DNA of 32,776 nucleotides from Bacillota bacterium. GTDB taxonomy: Bacteria; Bacillota; UBA994. A model generated the notes under the pieces. It was not told the origin of the DNA. It saw only the letters and a program-made list of their open reading frames with translations, and did not search any database. The stretch is taken from assembly GCA_009773495.1 (NCBI GenBank), contig WSXW01000019.1, positions 1-32,776 of the forward strand, given 5' to 3'. How positions within the stretch are numbered: position 1 is the stretch's first letter; every line of letters begins with the position of its first letter. Positions 13,292 through 21,331 of the stretch are shown in pieces. Position numbers and translations under genes: made by a program.

Positions 13292-14194
13292 GTGAGTGTA
13301 CAGGAGAGACCGATATATTATTGTGTCTTGCAGGGTAGCTTGAGTAAGTCAGTCTTTATTTCTGACCGCGATAAGCAGGGTTTTTTGGCTACATTACAGG
13401 ATATTAAATCCACACATGCCTTCAAGCTGTACGCCTTTGCTCTACTCGAGTCGCAGGTGCACCTTGCCTTGCGCCCGATGGCAGGGGGCGTTGGCCCAAT
13501 CATGTCTACACTCATCTCTAACTATGCTCAACAGTATAACCGACGCAATAATCTTACGGGTTACTTGTTTAACAAAGTATTTGAATGTAAGCAGTGCCAT
13601 TCTGATCATCAGGTGCTGCCCCTAGTTCGCTTCATGCATTATCTGCCAGTACAGTTGGGGCATTGCCATCACCCTAATTTGGCACGTTGGACAAGTCACT
13701 TAGCGTACTTAGGTGACCCCCGCTATTCTTTCATAGACTCAGCAGATATCTTGGAACTGCTAGCTGGAGAACAGAGCCATGCTCTACGGCTCTACCAAGG
13801 GCTCATGGCACAGTCTGGTAGTACCGTGAAGAGTGAAGGCTCGTTTGTACAAGCAATGACCCAACCAGATGTAATTCGTGAAAGCGATGCAGTGCCGTAC
13901 ACGCCTCCCTCGCTCACGCTTGAAGCTATCGCCGAGTTTGTGACCAAGGCTACAGGGGTCAGCGTCGAGGTGATGCGTGGCAAGGGGAGAGCTGAGCACG
14001 TAGTTGAAGCTAGGCGCATGTTCATCGCCGCTGCTGTAATGGTGTGCTCATTTTCGGTATCAGATGTAGCTAAATTTCTTCATGTTCATCACTCCTACGT
14101 CTCACGCCTAACCTTCATCCGTAGCGAAGCCTCTAAGGCTATGGCAGAGACCGCGAAAGAGTTTGCAGCTACATTACAGAGAAAAATAGTTTAA
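13292..14194 (+). CDS. RAYT/Y1-transposase-like protein fused to a DnaA-domain-IV-like C-terminus
   Basis: Residues 1-140 follow the REP-associated tyrosine transposase (Y1_Tnp) pattern: FISDRDKQGFLATL, FKLYAFALLESQVHLALRP, LISNYAQQYNRR, GYLFNKVFECK and a final WTSHLAYLG. The usual HUH metal motif (NHVHLL) is QVH here (Gln55-Val56-His57). The helix that normally reads RYIHLNPV and supplies the Tyr reads RFMHYLPV, with Phe114 at the Tyr position and Tyr117 nearby. Residues about 205-285 (ARRMFIAAAVMVCSFSVSDV, then HHSYVSRL) resemble the DNA-binding domain IV of DnaA; such fusions are known among RAYT-like proteins. It may bind DNA without cutting it, or use displaced residues. The GTG start follows GAGGTG at 13279-13284. 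No terminal repeats were found around it. Confidence 0.72.
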   Translation: MSVQERPIYYCVLQGSLSKSVFISDRDKQGFLATLQDIKSTHAFKLYAFALLESQVHLALRPMAGGVGPIMSTLISNYAQQYNRRNNLTGYLFNKVFECKQCHSDHQVLPLVRFMHYLPVQLGHCHHPNLARWTSHLAYLGDPRYSFIDSADILELLAGEQSHALRLYQGLMAQSGSTVKSEGSFVQAMTQPDVIRESDAVPYTPPSLTLEAIAEFVTKATGVSVEVMRGKGRAEHVVEARRMFIAAAVMVCSFSVSDVAKFLHVHHSYVSRLTFIRSEASKAMAETAKEFAATLQRKIV

Positions 14195-14222
14195 GTCCCT
14201 GCGCTATTTAGCATAGGGACTT
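14193..14222. terminator. Bidirectional hairpin between convergent genes
   Basis: AAGTCCCT and AGGGACTT form a perfect 8-bp stem around a 14-base loop and overlap the last codon of the minus-strand gene. T-rich sequence follows on both strands, though the runs are short. Confidence 0.5.
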
Positions 14223-15217
14223 CTGATTTTCATATAGTTGTGTATTGTTTTGGCCAATTGGCGCTGGAAGTCTGTAGTCCCGCTGTAAGCATCTCGGGTC
14301 ATAATCACGATGATATAGGGGTTATCCTTGAGGCAAACCAGGGCGGCATCGTTGGTTACGCCAGCTGCAGTACCAGTTTTGTGGGCCACGGGTACTTCAA
14401 AGTTTATACCTTGGGGAATGCGCGAGTTGTAGATCGTATTTTGCAGGGTAGTAAATAGTTTGCGGGACAGTTCCGGGCCTAAAAACTCACCCCTATAGAT
14501 GAGTTCAAGTAAATGGCCAAAGTTCTCGGGGGTGGTGGTATTGGGCTCTAGGGTGCCGTAACGCTGCAATAAGGTGGCGGGTGTGGCCTCGGGTGAGGGC
14601 ATAATTTCACGCTTGACAACGGTATTGAACAGGCCTGCTTCCTGCAGCACGGCGTTTATCTCGCCTACTCCAAATGCACGAAGAAACATGTTGTAGTACT
14701 CATTTACGGAGTGGGTTAACATGCGGCGTATCGCCCAGTCAAGCTCGCCCCTAAACCCGAGTAGCTGATCAGCGATAGTGCTTTTAAGGTCTATTTCGCC
14801 TTTGCTAGCTCCCTTATACACTGCGAGAGCCGCAAGTAGCTTAACGGTAGAGGCCGTTTCAAAGAGCCCCTCAGCCTCGCCGAGGTGAGATTTAACGCCA
14901 TAATACGTGTTACCCGAGTATAGCTCCTTAACATACACTCCGATGACTCCCGTATGCCCTTGGGCGGTTCGTGCTTGTATCAATCGCGCAAACATCTCCT
15001 CAACATCTTGGGCGAAGCTTGTTTGCTCAAATGCCTGTTGCTCAAGCCCTTTTTGCTGTATATTCATCTGCTTTAGCCAAATAGGCACAAAATAAGGTAG
15101 AGCAGCTTGCGGTTTAGAGTTAGCCATTATGGACGACGCAAAAAGACCCACGAAAATGATGTGAATCATAAGTACTAGCGCTATAACCCGCAACCGTACC
15201 AACCCCCAAGTAGGCAC
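14204..15217 (-). CDS. Class A beta-lactamase-like serine hydrolase (PF13354 type)
   Basis: An N-terminal hydrophobic segment (about 8-30) directs export. The penicillin-recognising motifs are present: Ser-Thr-Val-Lys (SxxK, in FETASTVKLLAALAV), Ser-Val-Asn (SxN, in MLTHSVNEYYN) and Lys-Thr-Gly (AHKTGTAAGVTNDAALV). NTTTPENFGHLLELIYRG is the typical helix after the omega loop, but no ExxLN is visible before it, so the deacylating Glu of true class A lactamases seems absent. It is more likely a wall-related serine hydrolase than a resistance enzyme. The GTG at 15217 is used because no better site is visible; a start at the internal ATG (residue 17) is possible. A TATAAT at 15239-15244 (minus) would give a very short leader. 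Confidence 0.82.
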   Translation of the reverse strand: MPTWGLVRLRVIALVLMIHIIFVGLFASSIMANSKPQAALPYFVPIWLKQMNIQQKGLEQQAFEQTSFAQDVEEMFARLIQARTAQGHTGVIGVYVKELYSGNTYYGVKSHLGEAEGLFETASTVKLLAALAVYKGASKGEIDLKSTIADQLLGFRGELDWAIRRMLTHSVNEYYNMFLRAFGVGEINAVLQEAGLFNTVVKREIMPSPEATPATLLQRYGTLEPNTTTPENFGHLLELIYRGEFLGPELSRKLFTTLQNTIYNSRIPQGINFEVPVAHKTGTAAGVTNDAALVCLKDNPYIIVIMTRDAYSGTTDFQRQLAKTIHNYMKIRSPYAK

Positions 15218-15280
15218 TCATCACAGACTATGGGGGTGATTATACAAATATTCCATTTGCTATTGTTCAATGATATAAGC

Positions 15281-15310
15281 AAGGGGCCTCCCACTTGGGG
15301 AAGGCCCCTT
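15281..15310 (-). terminator. Hairpin after the hydrogenase operon
   Basis: AAGGGGCCT and AGGCCCCTT form a perfect 9-bp stem. It lies about 35 bases beyond the last hydrogenase gene on the minus strand. The following T content is low, so efficiency is uncertain. Confidence 0.55.
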
Positions 15311-15343
15311 AAGCTTAACTTACCGGTAGGCGGTAAGCTGCAG

Positions 15344-17056
15344 CTAACGTTTGGTGTAGTGAGTATGCAAGAGCTCGTGCGATTTGAATCCCAGAGGTCG
15401 CTTCAGAAATTCTTCGTAAAGGGTGGAGACCGCTTCGTTCTGATGTGATTTGCGGACCGGCATTTCTTTGTCCACTTGATAAGTGGCGGCAATTCGGCGT
15501 TGTCTGGTGGCGTTAGTCGTGGGAATAGGCTGACCTCCCCCGCCAATGCAGCCACCCGGACAGCACATAATCTCAATAAAGTGGTAGGGAGATGTGCCGC
15601 TTGCGATGTCCTCCATCAGCTTGCGCGCTTGTTTCAGGCCGTGAGCTACTCCAACGCGGATAACGTTACCACCTAGCTCTACTTGTGCTTCCTTGATGCC
15701 ATCCATTCCTCTTACGCTCTTAAAATCGATGTCCTCAAGTTCTTGGCCCGTGACCACTTCGTATACCGTGCGCAACGCCGCCTCCATAACACCACCGGTA
15801 GCTCCAAAAATGGCACCAGCACCGGTTGAAATGCCCAAAGGTGTATCATAGGTATCTTCCTTAAGGTCGTTCCACTGGATACCGCTTTGCTTGAGCATGC
15901 GCGCTAGCTCGCGGGTTGTAAGAACAATGTCGACATCCTTAAATCCAGAACTACGCATATCAGGTCGTTCGGCTTCAAATTTTTTGGCGGTACAAGGCAT
16001 GATAGAGACGACCACAATGTCCTGTGGGTCTATCGCAACCTTTTTGGCGTAGTAAGTCTTGGCTAGGGCTCCAAACATTTGCTGAGGGGACTTACAAGTA
16101 GAGAGATGGGGAAGAAGGTCTGGGAAGGTGTGCTCAATGAACTTGATCCAGCCTGGGCTACAGGAGGTGATCATGGGCAAAGTCCCACCATGCTGCAGGC
16201 GTTCCAAGAGCTCGTTGCCCTCTTCGATAATTGTTAGGTCAGCAGTAAAATCGGTATCGTAGATACGGTCAAATCCCAGCCTTCGTAGTGCTGCAACCAG
16301 CTTTCCGGTAACAATGGCGCCTGCTGGCATGCCGAATTCCTCTCCTAAAGCCACACGGATAGCAGGGGCTGTTTGGACTAAAACATGTTTGCGAGGATCA
16401 GCTATTGCCTCCCACACACGCTCTGTCTCGTCCACCTCGGTAATAGCGCCTACTGGGCAGGCCTGTAGGCACTGCCCACAAAAAACGCAGGGTAGTTCAT
16501 TTAGGTCTTGCCCGAGGGCAGTCCCTACAATGGTCTGTTTCCCGCGCCCGGTGCTGTACAGAATCCCGATCTCCTGCACATCTAGGCAGGCTTCTACACA
16601 ACGCCGACAATTAAGACACTTGTTAGGGTTACGAATCAGGGAGAAGGTGCTACTATCGCTTTGGTATTCTCGGGGCAGCGTTGGGAAGGGAGATTGGGTG
16701 ATATTGAGCTGTTGCGTAAGACTCTGTAATTCACAATTAAGGTTACGAGGGCACTTTAGGCAGTCCTGCGGGTGACTGGACAACATTAGCTCCACAATGG
16801 TCTGGCGTGCTTCTCTTACGCTGGGGGAATTTGTCCGCACCTGCATACCTTGGAACACTGGGTAAGTACATGCAGGCTGCAAGAGACGTTGTCCTTCGAT
16901 TTCTACCACACAGACGCGGCATACTGCTTTTAGGCTCTGATCAGGGTGGTAACACAAGGTAGGTATTTTAATGCCAGCCTTTTCTGCAGCCTGCAACAAC
17001 GAGCTCCCGGTCGGGACCTGAACACAAACATTATCTATGGTTACATCAATTAGCAC
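15344..17056 (-). CDS. hndD: [FeFe] hydrogenase catalytic subunit (HndD/HydA type)
   Basis: The order is: N-terminal plant-type [2Fe-2S] domain (LCYHPDQSLKAVCRVC), the His-ligated [4Fe-4S] site (HPQDCLKCPRNLNC), two [4Fe-4S] sites (CLNCRRCVEAC and CVFCGQCLQACPVG), then the H-cluster domain with TSCSPGWIKF, MPCTAKKFE and EIMCCPGGCIGGGGQP. All four H-cluster cysteines are present. The small C-terminal SSU segment ends FKSHELLHTHYTKR. It reduces protons or oxidises hydrogen with electrons from the HndC/HndA module and ferredoxin. The GTG at 17056 is chosen: AGGGGAGG lies 8 bases upstream and the sequence becomes MLIDVTIDN. An upstream ATG (17104) would give 16 unusual residues. It overlaps hndC by 11 bases. 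The maturation genes hydE, hydF and hydG are not in the window. Confidence 0.95.
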   Translation of the reverse strand: MLIDVTIDNVCVQVPTGSSLLQAAEKAGIKIPTLCYHPDQSLKAVCRVCVVEIEGQRLLQPACTYPVFQGMQVRTNSPSVREARQTIVELMLSSHPQDCLKCPRNLNCELQSLTQQLNITQSPFPTLPREYQSDSSTFSLIRNPNKCLNCRRCVEACLDVQEIGILYSTGRGKQTIVGTALGQDLNELPCVFCGQCLQACPVGAITEVDETERVWEAIADPRKHVLVQTAPAIRVALGEEFGMPAGAIVTGKLVAALRRLGFDRIYDTDFTADLTIIEEGNELLERLQHGGTLPMITSCSPGWIKFIEHTFPDLLPHLSTCKSPQQMFGALAKTYYAKKVAIDPQDIVVVSIMPCTAKKFEAERPDMRSSGFKDVDIVLTTRELARMLKQSGIQWNDLKEDTYDTPLGISTGAGAIFGATGGVMEAALRTVYEVVTGQELEDIDFKSVRGMDGIKEAQVELGGNVIRVGVAHGLKQARKLMEDIASGTSPYHFIEIMCCPGGCIGGGGQPIPTTNATRQRRIAATYQVDKEMPVRKSHQNEAVSTLYEEFLKRPLGFKSHELLHTHYTKR

Positions 17057-18680
17057 TTTGCCTGCCTCCCCTCGCGGTATGGCACTTACATGTGGGACAG
17101 TCACCTTTAAAATGAGCTTCTACCTCTTCATTAAAGTGTACTAGGGCAGATAGCACTGGGACTGGGGCTGTCTGACCGAGGGCACAGAGGCTAGACGACT
17201 GCATCGTGCGGGATAGCCTCTTCAGTAGTCTCATATCAGATTCGGTGGCCAAGCCTCGACTGAGTTTGTCAATTATGCTGTAGAGAGCGGGGGTGCCTTC
17301 CCGACACGGCGTGCATTGTCCGCAGGATTCATGTACAAAGAACTTCAAGAAGCACTTGGTCAGATCGATTATACAATGGCTGTCATCCATAACTAGCAGA
17401 GCGCCACTGCCAAGGGATGAGCCGTGGCCCGCGAGTGAATCATAATCCATAGGTATGTCGAGGTGCTCTTCGGCTAGGCATCCTCCGGAGGTGCCGCCTG
17501 TCTGGGCCATTTTGAAGGAACGACCTTCCGGTATTCCCCCGCCTATCTCATAAATTACTTCGCGGAGCGTAATCCCCATGGGTACCTCGATCAGCCCACT
17601 GTTAATTATATTACCAGTCAGTGTGAAGACTTTTGTACCAGGGGAGTTAGCTGTACCAATCTGTTGGTACCACTCTGCGCCGTGCTGTAAAATAGCTGGA
17701 ATGTTGGCTAACGTTTCTACGTTATTAACGCAGGTTGGCTTACCCCATAAGCCTTGCTGAGCGGGGTAAGGGGGCTTAAAGCGTGGTTCGCCTCGGTTTC
17801 CTTCGATGGATTCAATCAGGGCTGTCTCTTCACCGCATACATATGCGCCCGCCCCTGCGCAAACCTCAACATCAAATTCGAGTTCCGAGCCTAGGATGTT
17901 CTGGCCCAGCAGGCCAAGTTTGCGTGCTTCAGCAATTGCGTGTTCCATGCGGCGGATAGAGAGATCATACTCTCCGCGAATGTAGATGATGCCCTTTGTT
18001 GCCCCTATCGCATATGCTGCAATAATCATGCCCTCTAGGATGAGGTGTGGGTCTCCTTCTAAGATGAGACGGTCTTTAAATGTCCCGGGTTCACCTTCAT
18101 CGGCATTGCAGATTAGGTACTTAGGACTACCGGTGGCCCATCTTGTGAACTCCCACTTGCGACCAGCTGGAAAACCTGCGCCGCCGCGGCCTCTGAGCCC
18201 AGATTTTTTGATGACATCTATGACATCTGTGGGTGTTTTGGTATCAAGGGTGGTGGCTAACGCAATATACCCGTCGGCATGAACATAATCCTCGATGCTA
18301 TCAGGGTTAATCAAGCCGCAGTTCTTTAGCACAATGCGCTTCTGTTTGCTAAAGAAGGGCGACATGTTGAGAGAGTAACCGCTGTCAACAGTTGCAGTGG
18401 GTTGTAGCAGCCGAGGAACTAGGCGACCCTTCAGCAAATGCTCCTCAGCAACTTCGGCTACATCCGCAGCTGTAAGACGGACATACATTACCCCTTCGGG
18501 GTAAACCACGAGCGCAGGGCCATGTTCGCACAGGCCAAGGCATCCGGTCTCCACCAAGCGCACCTCTTGTTCTAGACTTAAGCGAGTTAACTCGCGGCGC
18601 AAGGCTTCCGTTATACCTTGGCAACCCTTGATGTTACAGTTAGAGCCAGTGCAAACCAAAACATGAGATCGGTAAAACAC
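17046..18680 (-). CDS. hndC: NAD(P)H-dependent hydrogenase flavoprotein subunit (HndC/NuoF type)
   Basis: An N-terminal thioredoxin-like [2Fe-2S] domain (CTGSNCNIKGCQG and CLGLC) is followed by the NuoF core, which binds NADH and FMN (GLRGRGGAGFPAGRKWEF, then CNADEGEPGTFKDR and YVCGEETALIESIEG). A SLBB segment and the [4Fe-4S] site (CGQCTPCREG and a later SSLCALG) come next. The end is CPTCKC plus a short tail, so the pair of C-terminal ferredoxin clusters seen in longer homologues is missing. It takes electrons from NAD(P)H and passes them to HndD and, in bifurcating enzymes, ferredoxin. The GTG at 18680 is chosen because AGGAGG (18690-18695) is 8 bases from it; the GTG at 18689 would touch the site. 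Confidence 0.94.
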   Translation of the reverse strand: MFYRSHVLVCTGSNCNIKGCQGITEALRRELTRLSLEQEVRLVETGCLGLCEHGPALVVYPEGVMYVRLTAADVAEVAEEHLLKGRLVPRLLQPTATVDSGYSLNMSPFFSKQKRIVLKNCGLINPDSIEDYVHADGYIALATTLDTKTPTDVIDVIKKSGLRGRGGAGFPAGRKWEFTRWATGSPKYLICNADEGEPGTFKDRLILEGDPHLILEGMIIAAYAIGATKGIIYIRGEYDLSIRRMEHAIAEARKLGLLGQNILGSELEFDVEVCAGAGAYVCGEETALIESIEGNRGEPRFKPPYPAQQGLWGKPTCVNNVETLANIPAILQHGAEWYQQIGTANSPGTKVFTLTGNIINSGLIEVPMGITLREVIYEIGGGIPEGRSFKMAQTGGTSGGCLAEEHLDIPMDYDSLAGHGSSLGSGALLVMDDSHCIIDLTKCFLKFFVHESCGQCTPCREGTPALYSIIDKLSRGLATESDMRLLKRLSRTMQSSSLCALGQTAPVPVLSALVHFNEEVEAHFKGDCPTCKCHTARGGRQSAN

Positions 18681-18692
18681 CTCTATCACCTC

Positions 18693-19142
18693 CTAATTGT
18701 AGAGAGCTAGTACACTAGCCAAGCTTTCGGGGGTAAGGTTGCCGTGAACAGTGTCATTAATCATGATGGCTGGGGCTACCCCGCAAATGCCTAGGCAGCT
18801 TGTTACCTCAAGAGTAAATTTACCGTCCGCAGTAGTCTCCCCCGTACAGATGTTAAGGTTTTTTGCTAAGGCGGTTAGAATGTTGTGGGCTCCTACCACG
18901 TGGCAAGGCGCACTTTCGCAGACCCTTATAATGTACCTGCCTCGGGGGATAGTAGAATACAGAGAATAGAAGGTAGCAACTCCCCATACTTTCGCTAGGG
19001 GCACACCAAAGGCTCCGGATACAAGTTCGAGGTCTTGTGGCGAAAGGAAATTATTGGTATTGCTGTTTTGCAAAGCATGTAACGCCTTCAGCAGCCCACC
19101 TGGTTCACCGATAAATCTTTGAATTAACATGCTTTGAGTCAC
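18693..19142 (-). CDS. hndA: NuoE-like [2Fe-2S] hydrogenase subunit (HndA type)
   Basis: The 149-residue protein has the NuoE/24-kDa fold signature: VWGVATFYSLYSTIPRGRY, then [2Fe-2S] ligands Cys-x4-Cys (CESAPC) and Cys-x3-Cys (CLGIC). It relays electrons next to the flavoprotein subunit HndC. The GTG at 19142 is chosen because its first bases form a GTGA overlap with the stop of the upstream gene, GGTGG lies a few bases before, and translation would be coupled. A longer reading from 19160 adds six residues without support. Confidence 0.93.
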   Translation of the reverse strand: MTQSMLIQRFIGEPGGLLKALHALQNSNTNNFLSPQDLELVSGAFGVPLAKVWGVATFYSLYSTIPRGRYIIRVCESAPCHVVGAHNILTALAKNLNICTGETTADGKFTLEVTSCLGICGVAPAIMINDTVHGNLTPESLASVLALYN

Positions 19143-19498
19143 GACTTTGTCACCACCCATTCAGTGATGGGCGACCCGTTTACGATGTGTTCGAGGACTA
19201 TTTTCCTGGCCTTATCCGCATTAATATAGGCGTAGGTTGTTTTTTGCCCATCGACCTCAATTTCAACGAGTGGCTCTTTCTCACACATGCCCATGCAACC
19301 AGTCTGAGCGACAGCTACATGCTGGAGGTTCCGTGTAGCTAGCTCTTCCATAACGGTCAGCAGCACAGTCCTAGCTCCTGCTGCTATGCCACAGGTACCC
19401 ATTCCCACCATTATTCTGGTAGTAGTCTCATTATTAAGGCGGTTGCTAGGTTGATGCATGCTTTCGCGGATAGCACGTAGCCCGGCTAAAGATTTCAT
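19139..19498 (-). CDS. hndB: HndB-like thioredoxin-fold [2Fe-2S] protein
   Basis: At 119 residues this is a small [2Fe-2S] ferredoxin-like protein of the kind in NADP-reducing hydrogenases. Its cysteines are MGTCGIAAGA near residue 36 and TGCMGMC near 70; the usual four-Cys set is therefore reduced to three clear Cys in these two motifs. The N-terminal helix (LAGLRAIRESM) is typical of HndB. In this operon it precedes HndA, whereas many HndABCD operons start with HndA. GGAGGTG lies just before the ATG. Confidence 0.85.
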   Translation of the reverse strand: MKSLAGLRAIRESMHQPSNRLNNETTTRIMVGMGTCGIAAGARTVLLTVMEELATRNLQHVAVAQTGCMGMCEKEPLVEIEVDGQKTTYAYINADKARKIVLEHIVNGSPITEWVVTKS

Positions 19499-19517
19499 AA
19501 AGCACCTCCATAATTAA

Positions 19518-19877
19518 TTAAAATTGCCTTCTCAGAATGCCTTTAAGTCCTAAATCATAGAGTCTGCCACACAGGTCAAACGCGTTGTCCGAGCTCTGTA
19601 GGACTGTTACACCTACTTCTTCAGCTTTGCTTAGAACCTGTGCTGTTAGTTTCACATCTCCAGAAAACACCACAGCCTGCACATCGAGTAAGGAGGCCAC
19701 GCCTATGACATTAATGTGGCACTGCACGGTAATCCATAAGCAGTTCCCTGGGCAACTCGCCATGACATTGCTTAACAGATCTGAAACATAGGCGTATTTA
19801 ACTGTAGTATCAGGGGACTTAACACTAGTTAAGGGAGTCAAGTTAAGGGCAGAAATGATTTCGGTCAGCTTAGTCAT
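19518..19877 (-). CDS. DRTGG-domain protein
   Basis: This 119-residue protein resembles the DRTGG domain found next to [FeFe] hydrogenases and in phosphotransacetylase and other regulatory proteins. Visible landmarks are YAYVSDLLSNVMASCPGNCLW (containing the first conserved loop), NVIGVASLLDVQAVVFSGD and the final strand with LYDLGLKGI. The function is unknown; a role in sensing or regulation of hydrogenase is inferred from recurrent linkage. The ATG at 19877 is preferred over an upstream GTG because GGAGGTG lies 6 bases upstream; it overlaps the stop of the preceding gene by 8 bases. Homologous operons often carry an ATP-binding kinase-like gene next to it, which is absent here. Confidence 0.72.
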   Translation of the reverse strand: MTKLTEIISALNLTPLTSVKSPDTTVKYAYVSDLLSNVMASCPGNCLWITVQCHINVIGVASLLDVQAVVFSGDVKLTAQVLSKAEEVGVTVLQSSDNAFDLCGRLYDLGLKGILRRQF

Positions 19878-21168
19878 TAGGTACACCTCCTCTGCCCATG
19901 GCGGGCGGCAGTTTAGTCGACAAATCTACCATTTCTTCTGCCAGTTTTTTTACTCTCTCTCTAAGCTTTATAATACAGTCTGTCTCATTAGCGAGACCGC
20001 GTACTATGTCTTCGGCCAGTGCACGGCAATTTGGTGCGCCACAGGCACCGCAGTCTAGTCCAGGCAAGCCGTCTAAAAGCAATTCTAGTCTTTCCATCCG
20101 TCGTATTGCCGTGGTCACATCGTTGTCGAGGGGTAATATTGGTCGCGGGCTGATGCTGTGCGGAATGCGTACCATGGATGCAACGTGGCTGCAGTCGGTT
20201 ATGCGGTCTTTAGTTAGCTTTTGCGTTAAAGCCTTTAAGCGTGCGTGGGATACAAAATGGTTAGTTACCGTCAGCGGTCCACCCAAACATCCCCCCGGGC
20301 AAGCTTGAGCCTCGATAAAGTCAACGCCTTCAAGTCTACCTAATTCTAGTTCTTCTAGCATGCTAACTACATCATGAACTCCGTCTACAGCTAGCGTATT
20401 AGTTTCACCTAGAGCCATGATTTCACCACCAGATAGGGCCCATCTTAAGCCGTGTCTGCTGGCTCGGAGGCGATTTCCCTCGTTTGACTGGGGTAATGCC
20501 TTCATTAGAGCTGTGTAGACTTCACTAATAGAAAGCGTGCCGTCCACATGGGTAGGGTTTCCTTCTGGCTGGTGCACTGCTGTGGTTTTCGCGGGGCAAG
20601 GGGTAATGAAGAAGGCTTTAATCGTCTGTTTGTGATGTTGGAGTCGGGCACGTTGCTTAGCTAATTGCGCTGCTAACTCCATGGGTGTCTCTAGGGGCAG
20701 GAGTTGCGGCAGAAGTTCTGGGAATCGTACTTGAATCAACCTCACAATTGCGGGGCAGCTAGACGAAATCCAGGTTGTTCCTCGGTTCTCTTTTAGAAAG
20801 AGCCGCATAACACAAGTGAGATAATCCGCTGCTCGGGCTACTTCGTATACGTCATCAAACCCTATCGCTCGAAAAGCACTCACAACTTGCTCTGGCGTAA
20901 TATTTGGCTTGAATTGGCCAAAGAACGATGGAGCAGGTAGAGCAATATTATAGTCATCGGGTCGCCAAAAGCTTAGTGAATCGCTATAGGCAGTTTTAGC
21001 GTTGTTGGGACAAATTCGAATGCATTCACCGCAATCAATACACCTCTCCTCAATGATCGTGGCCTTGCCCTCGCGCACTCTAATAGCCTCCGTAGGGCAA
21101 CGCTTGATGCAGTTCGTACATCCCAGGCAACGTTCCTGGTCTAAGCGCACAGAGTGAAAATACTGCAT
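19870..21168 (-). CDS. Hydrogenase-like iron-sulfur protein with altered H-cluster motifs
   Basis: At 432 residues: an N-terminal double [4Fe-4S] domain (CLGCTNCIKRCP and CIDCGECIRICP, residues 14-55), then an [FeFe]-hydrogenase large-subunit-like domain, then a C-terminal CGACGAPNCRALAEDI [4Fe-4S] site (PF04060 type). The three H-cluster loops are changed. The first is SSSCPAIVRLI where catalytic enzymes have TSCCPxW. The second is TPCPAK where MPCxxK is usual. The third keeps ACPGGCLGG. The cluster-binding cysteines remain, but the proton-path Cys and Trp do not. This suggests a sensory or electron-transfer role rather than turnover. It is the first gene of the hnd operon, with GGAGG before the ATG. 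A PAS domain, present in some sensory HydS proteins, is not seen. Confidence 0.8.
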   Translation of the reverse strand: MQYFHSVRLDQERCLGCTNCIKRCPTEAIRVREGKATIIEERCIDCGECIRICPNNAKTAYSDSLSFWRPDDYNIALPAPSFFGQFKPNITPEQVVSAFRAIGFDDVYEVARAADYLTCVMRLFLKENRGTTWISSSCPAIVRLIQVRFPELLPQLLPLETPMELAAQLAKQRARLQHHKQTIKAFFITPCPAKTTAVHQPEGNPTHVDGTLSISEVYTALMKALPQSNEGNRLRASRHGLRWALSGGEIMALGETNTLAVDGVHDVVSMLEELELGRLEGVDFIEAQACPGGCLGGPLTVTNHFVSHARLKALTQKLTKDRITDCSHVASMVRIPHSISPRPILPLDNDVTTAIRRMERLELLLDGLPGLDCGACGAPNCRALAEDIVRGLANETDCIIKLRERVKKLAEEMVDLSTKLPPAMGRGGVPND

Positions 21169-21199
21169 AATCCACCTCCTTTCACAGAGTTTCTTCTAC

Positions 21200-21228
21200 A
21201 CTATATAAATATGATAAATAATTCACAA
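21200..21228 (-). promoter_or_regulatory. Candidate promoter of the hydrogenase operon
   Basis: On the minus strand TTGTGA (21223-21228) and TATAGT (21200-21205) are 17 bases apart, about 32 bases before the first gene. The -35 element begins TTGTGAATTATTTATCAT, whose left half resembles a Rex half-site; the right half fits only partly. Confidence 0.5.
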
Positions 21229-21247
21229 ATCCTCTAAAAATAAAAGA

Positions 21248-21259
21248 CTTAATATTAAG
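21248..21259. promoter_or_regulatory. AT-rich palindrome between divergent promoters
   Basis: CTTAATATTAAG is a perfect 12-base palindrome flanked by a direct repeat of AAGACTT. It lies about midway in the divergent promoter region and could be an operator for either gene, although no known regulator is recognised. Confidence 0.3.
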
Positions 21260-21271
21260 ACTTTGATGAAC

Positions 21272-21300
21272 TTGACCCATTGTTAGGCGTCGTCTATACT
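21272..21300 (+). promoter_or_regulatory. Sigma-A promoter of the ECF S component
   Basis: TTGACC (21272-21277) and TATACT (21295-21300) with a 17-base spacer, 31 bases upstream of the GTG start. Confidence 0.7.
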
Positions 21301-21331
21301 GAGAAGCGGAGAATTAAGAGGGGGTACGCTC

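Noticed and set aside
16314-16775. Plus-strand open frame of 153 codons inside hndD
   Set aside because: An antisense shadow of the ferredoxin-like part of the hydrogenase gene.
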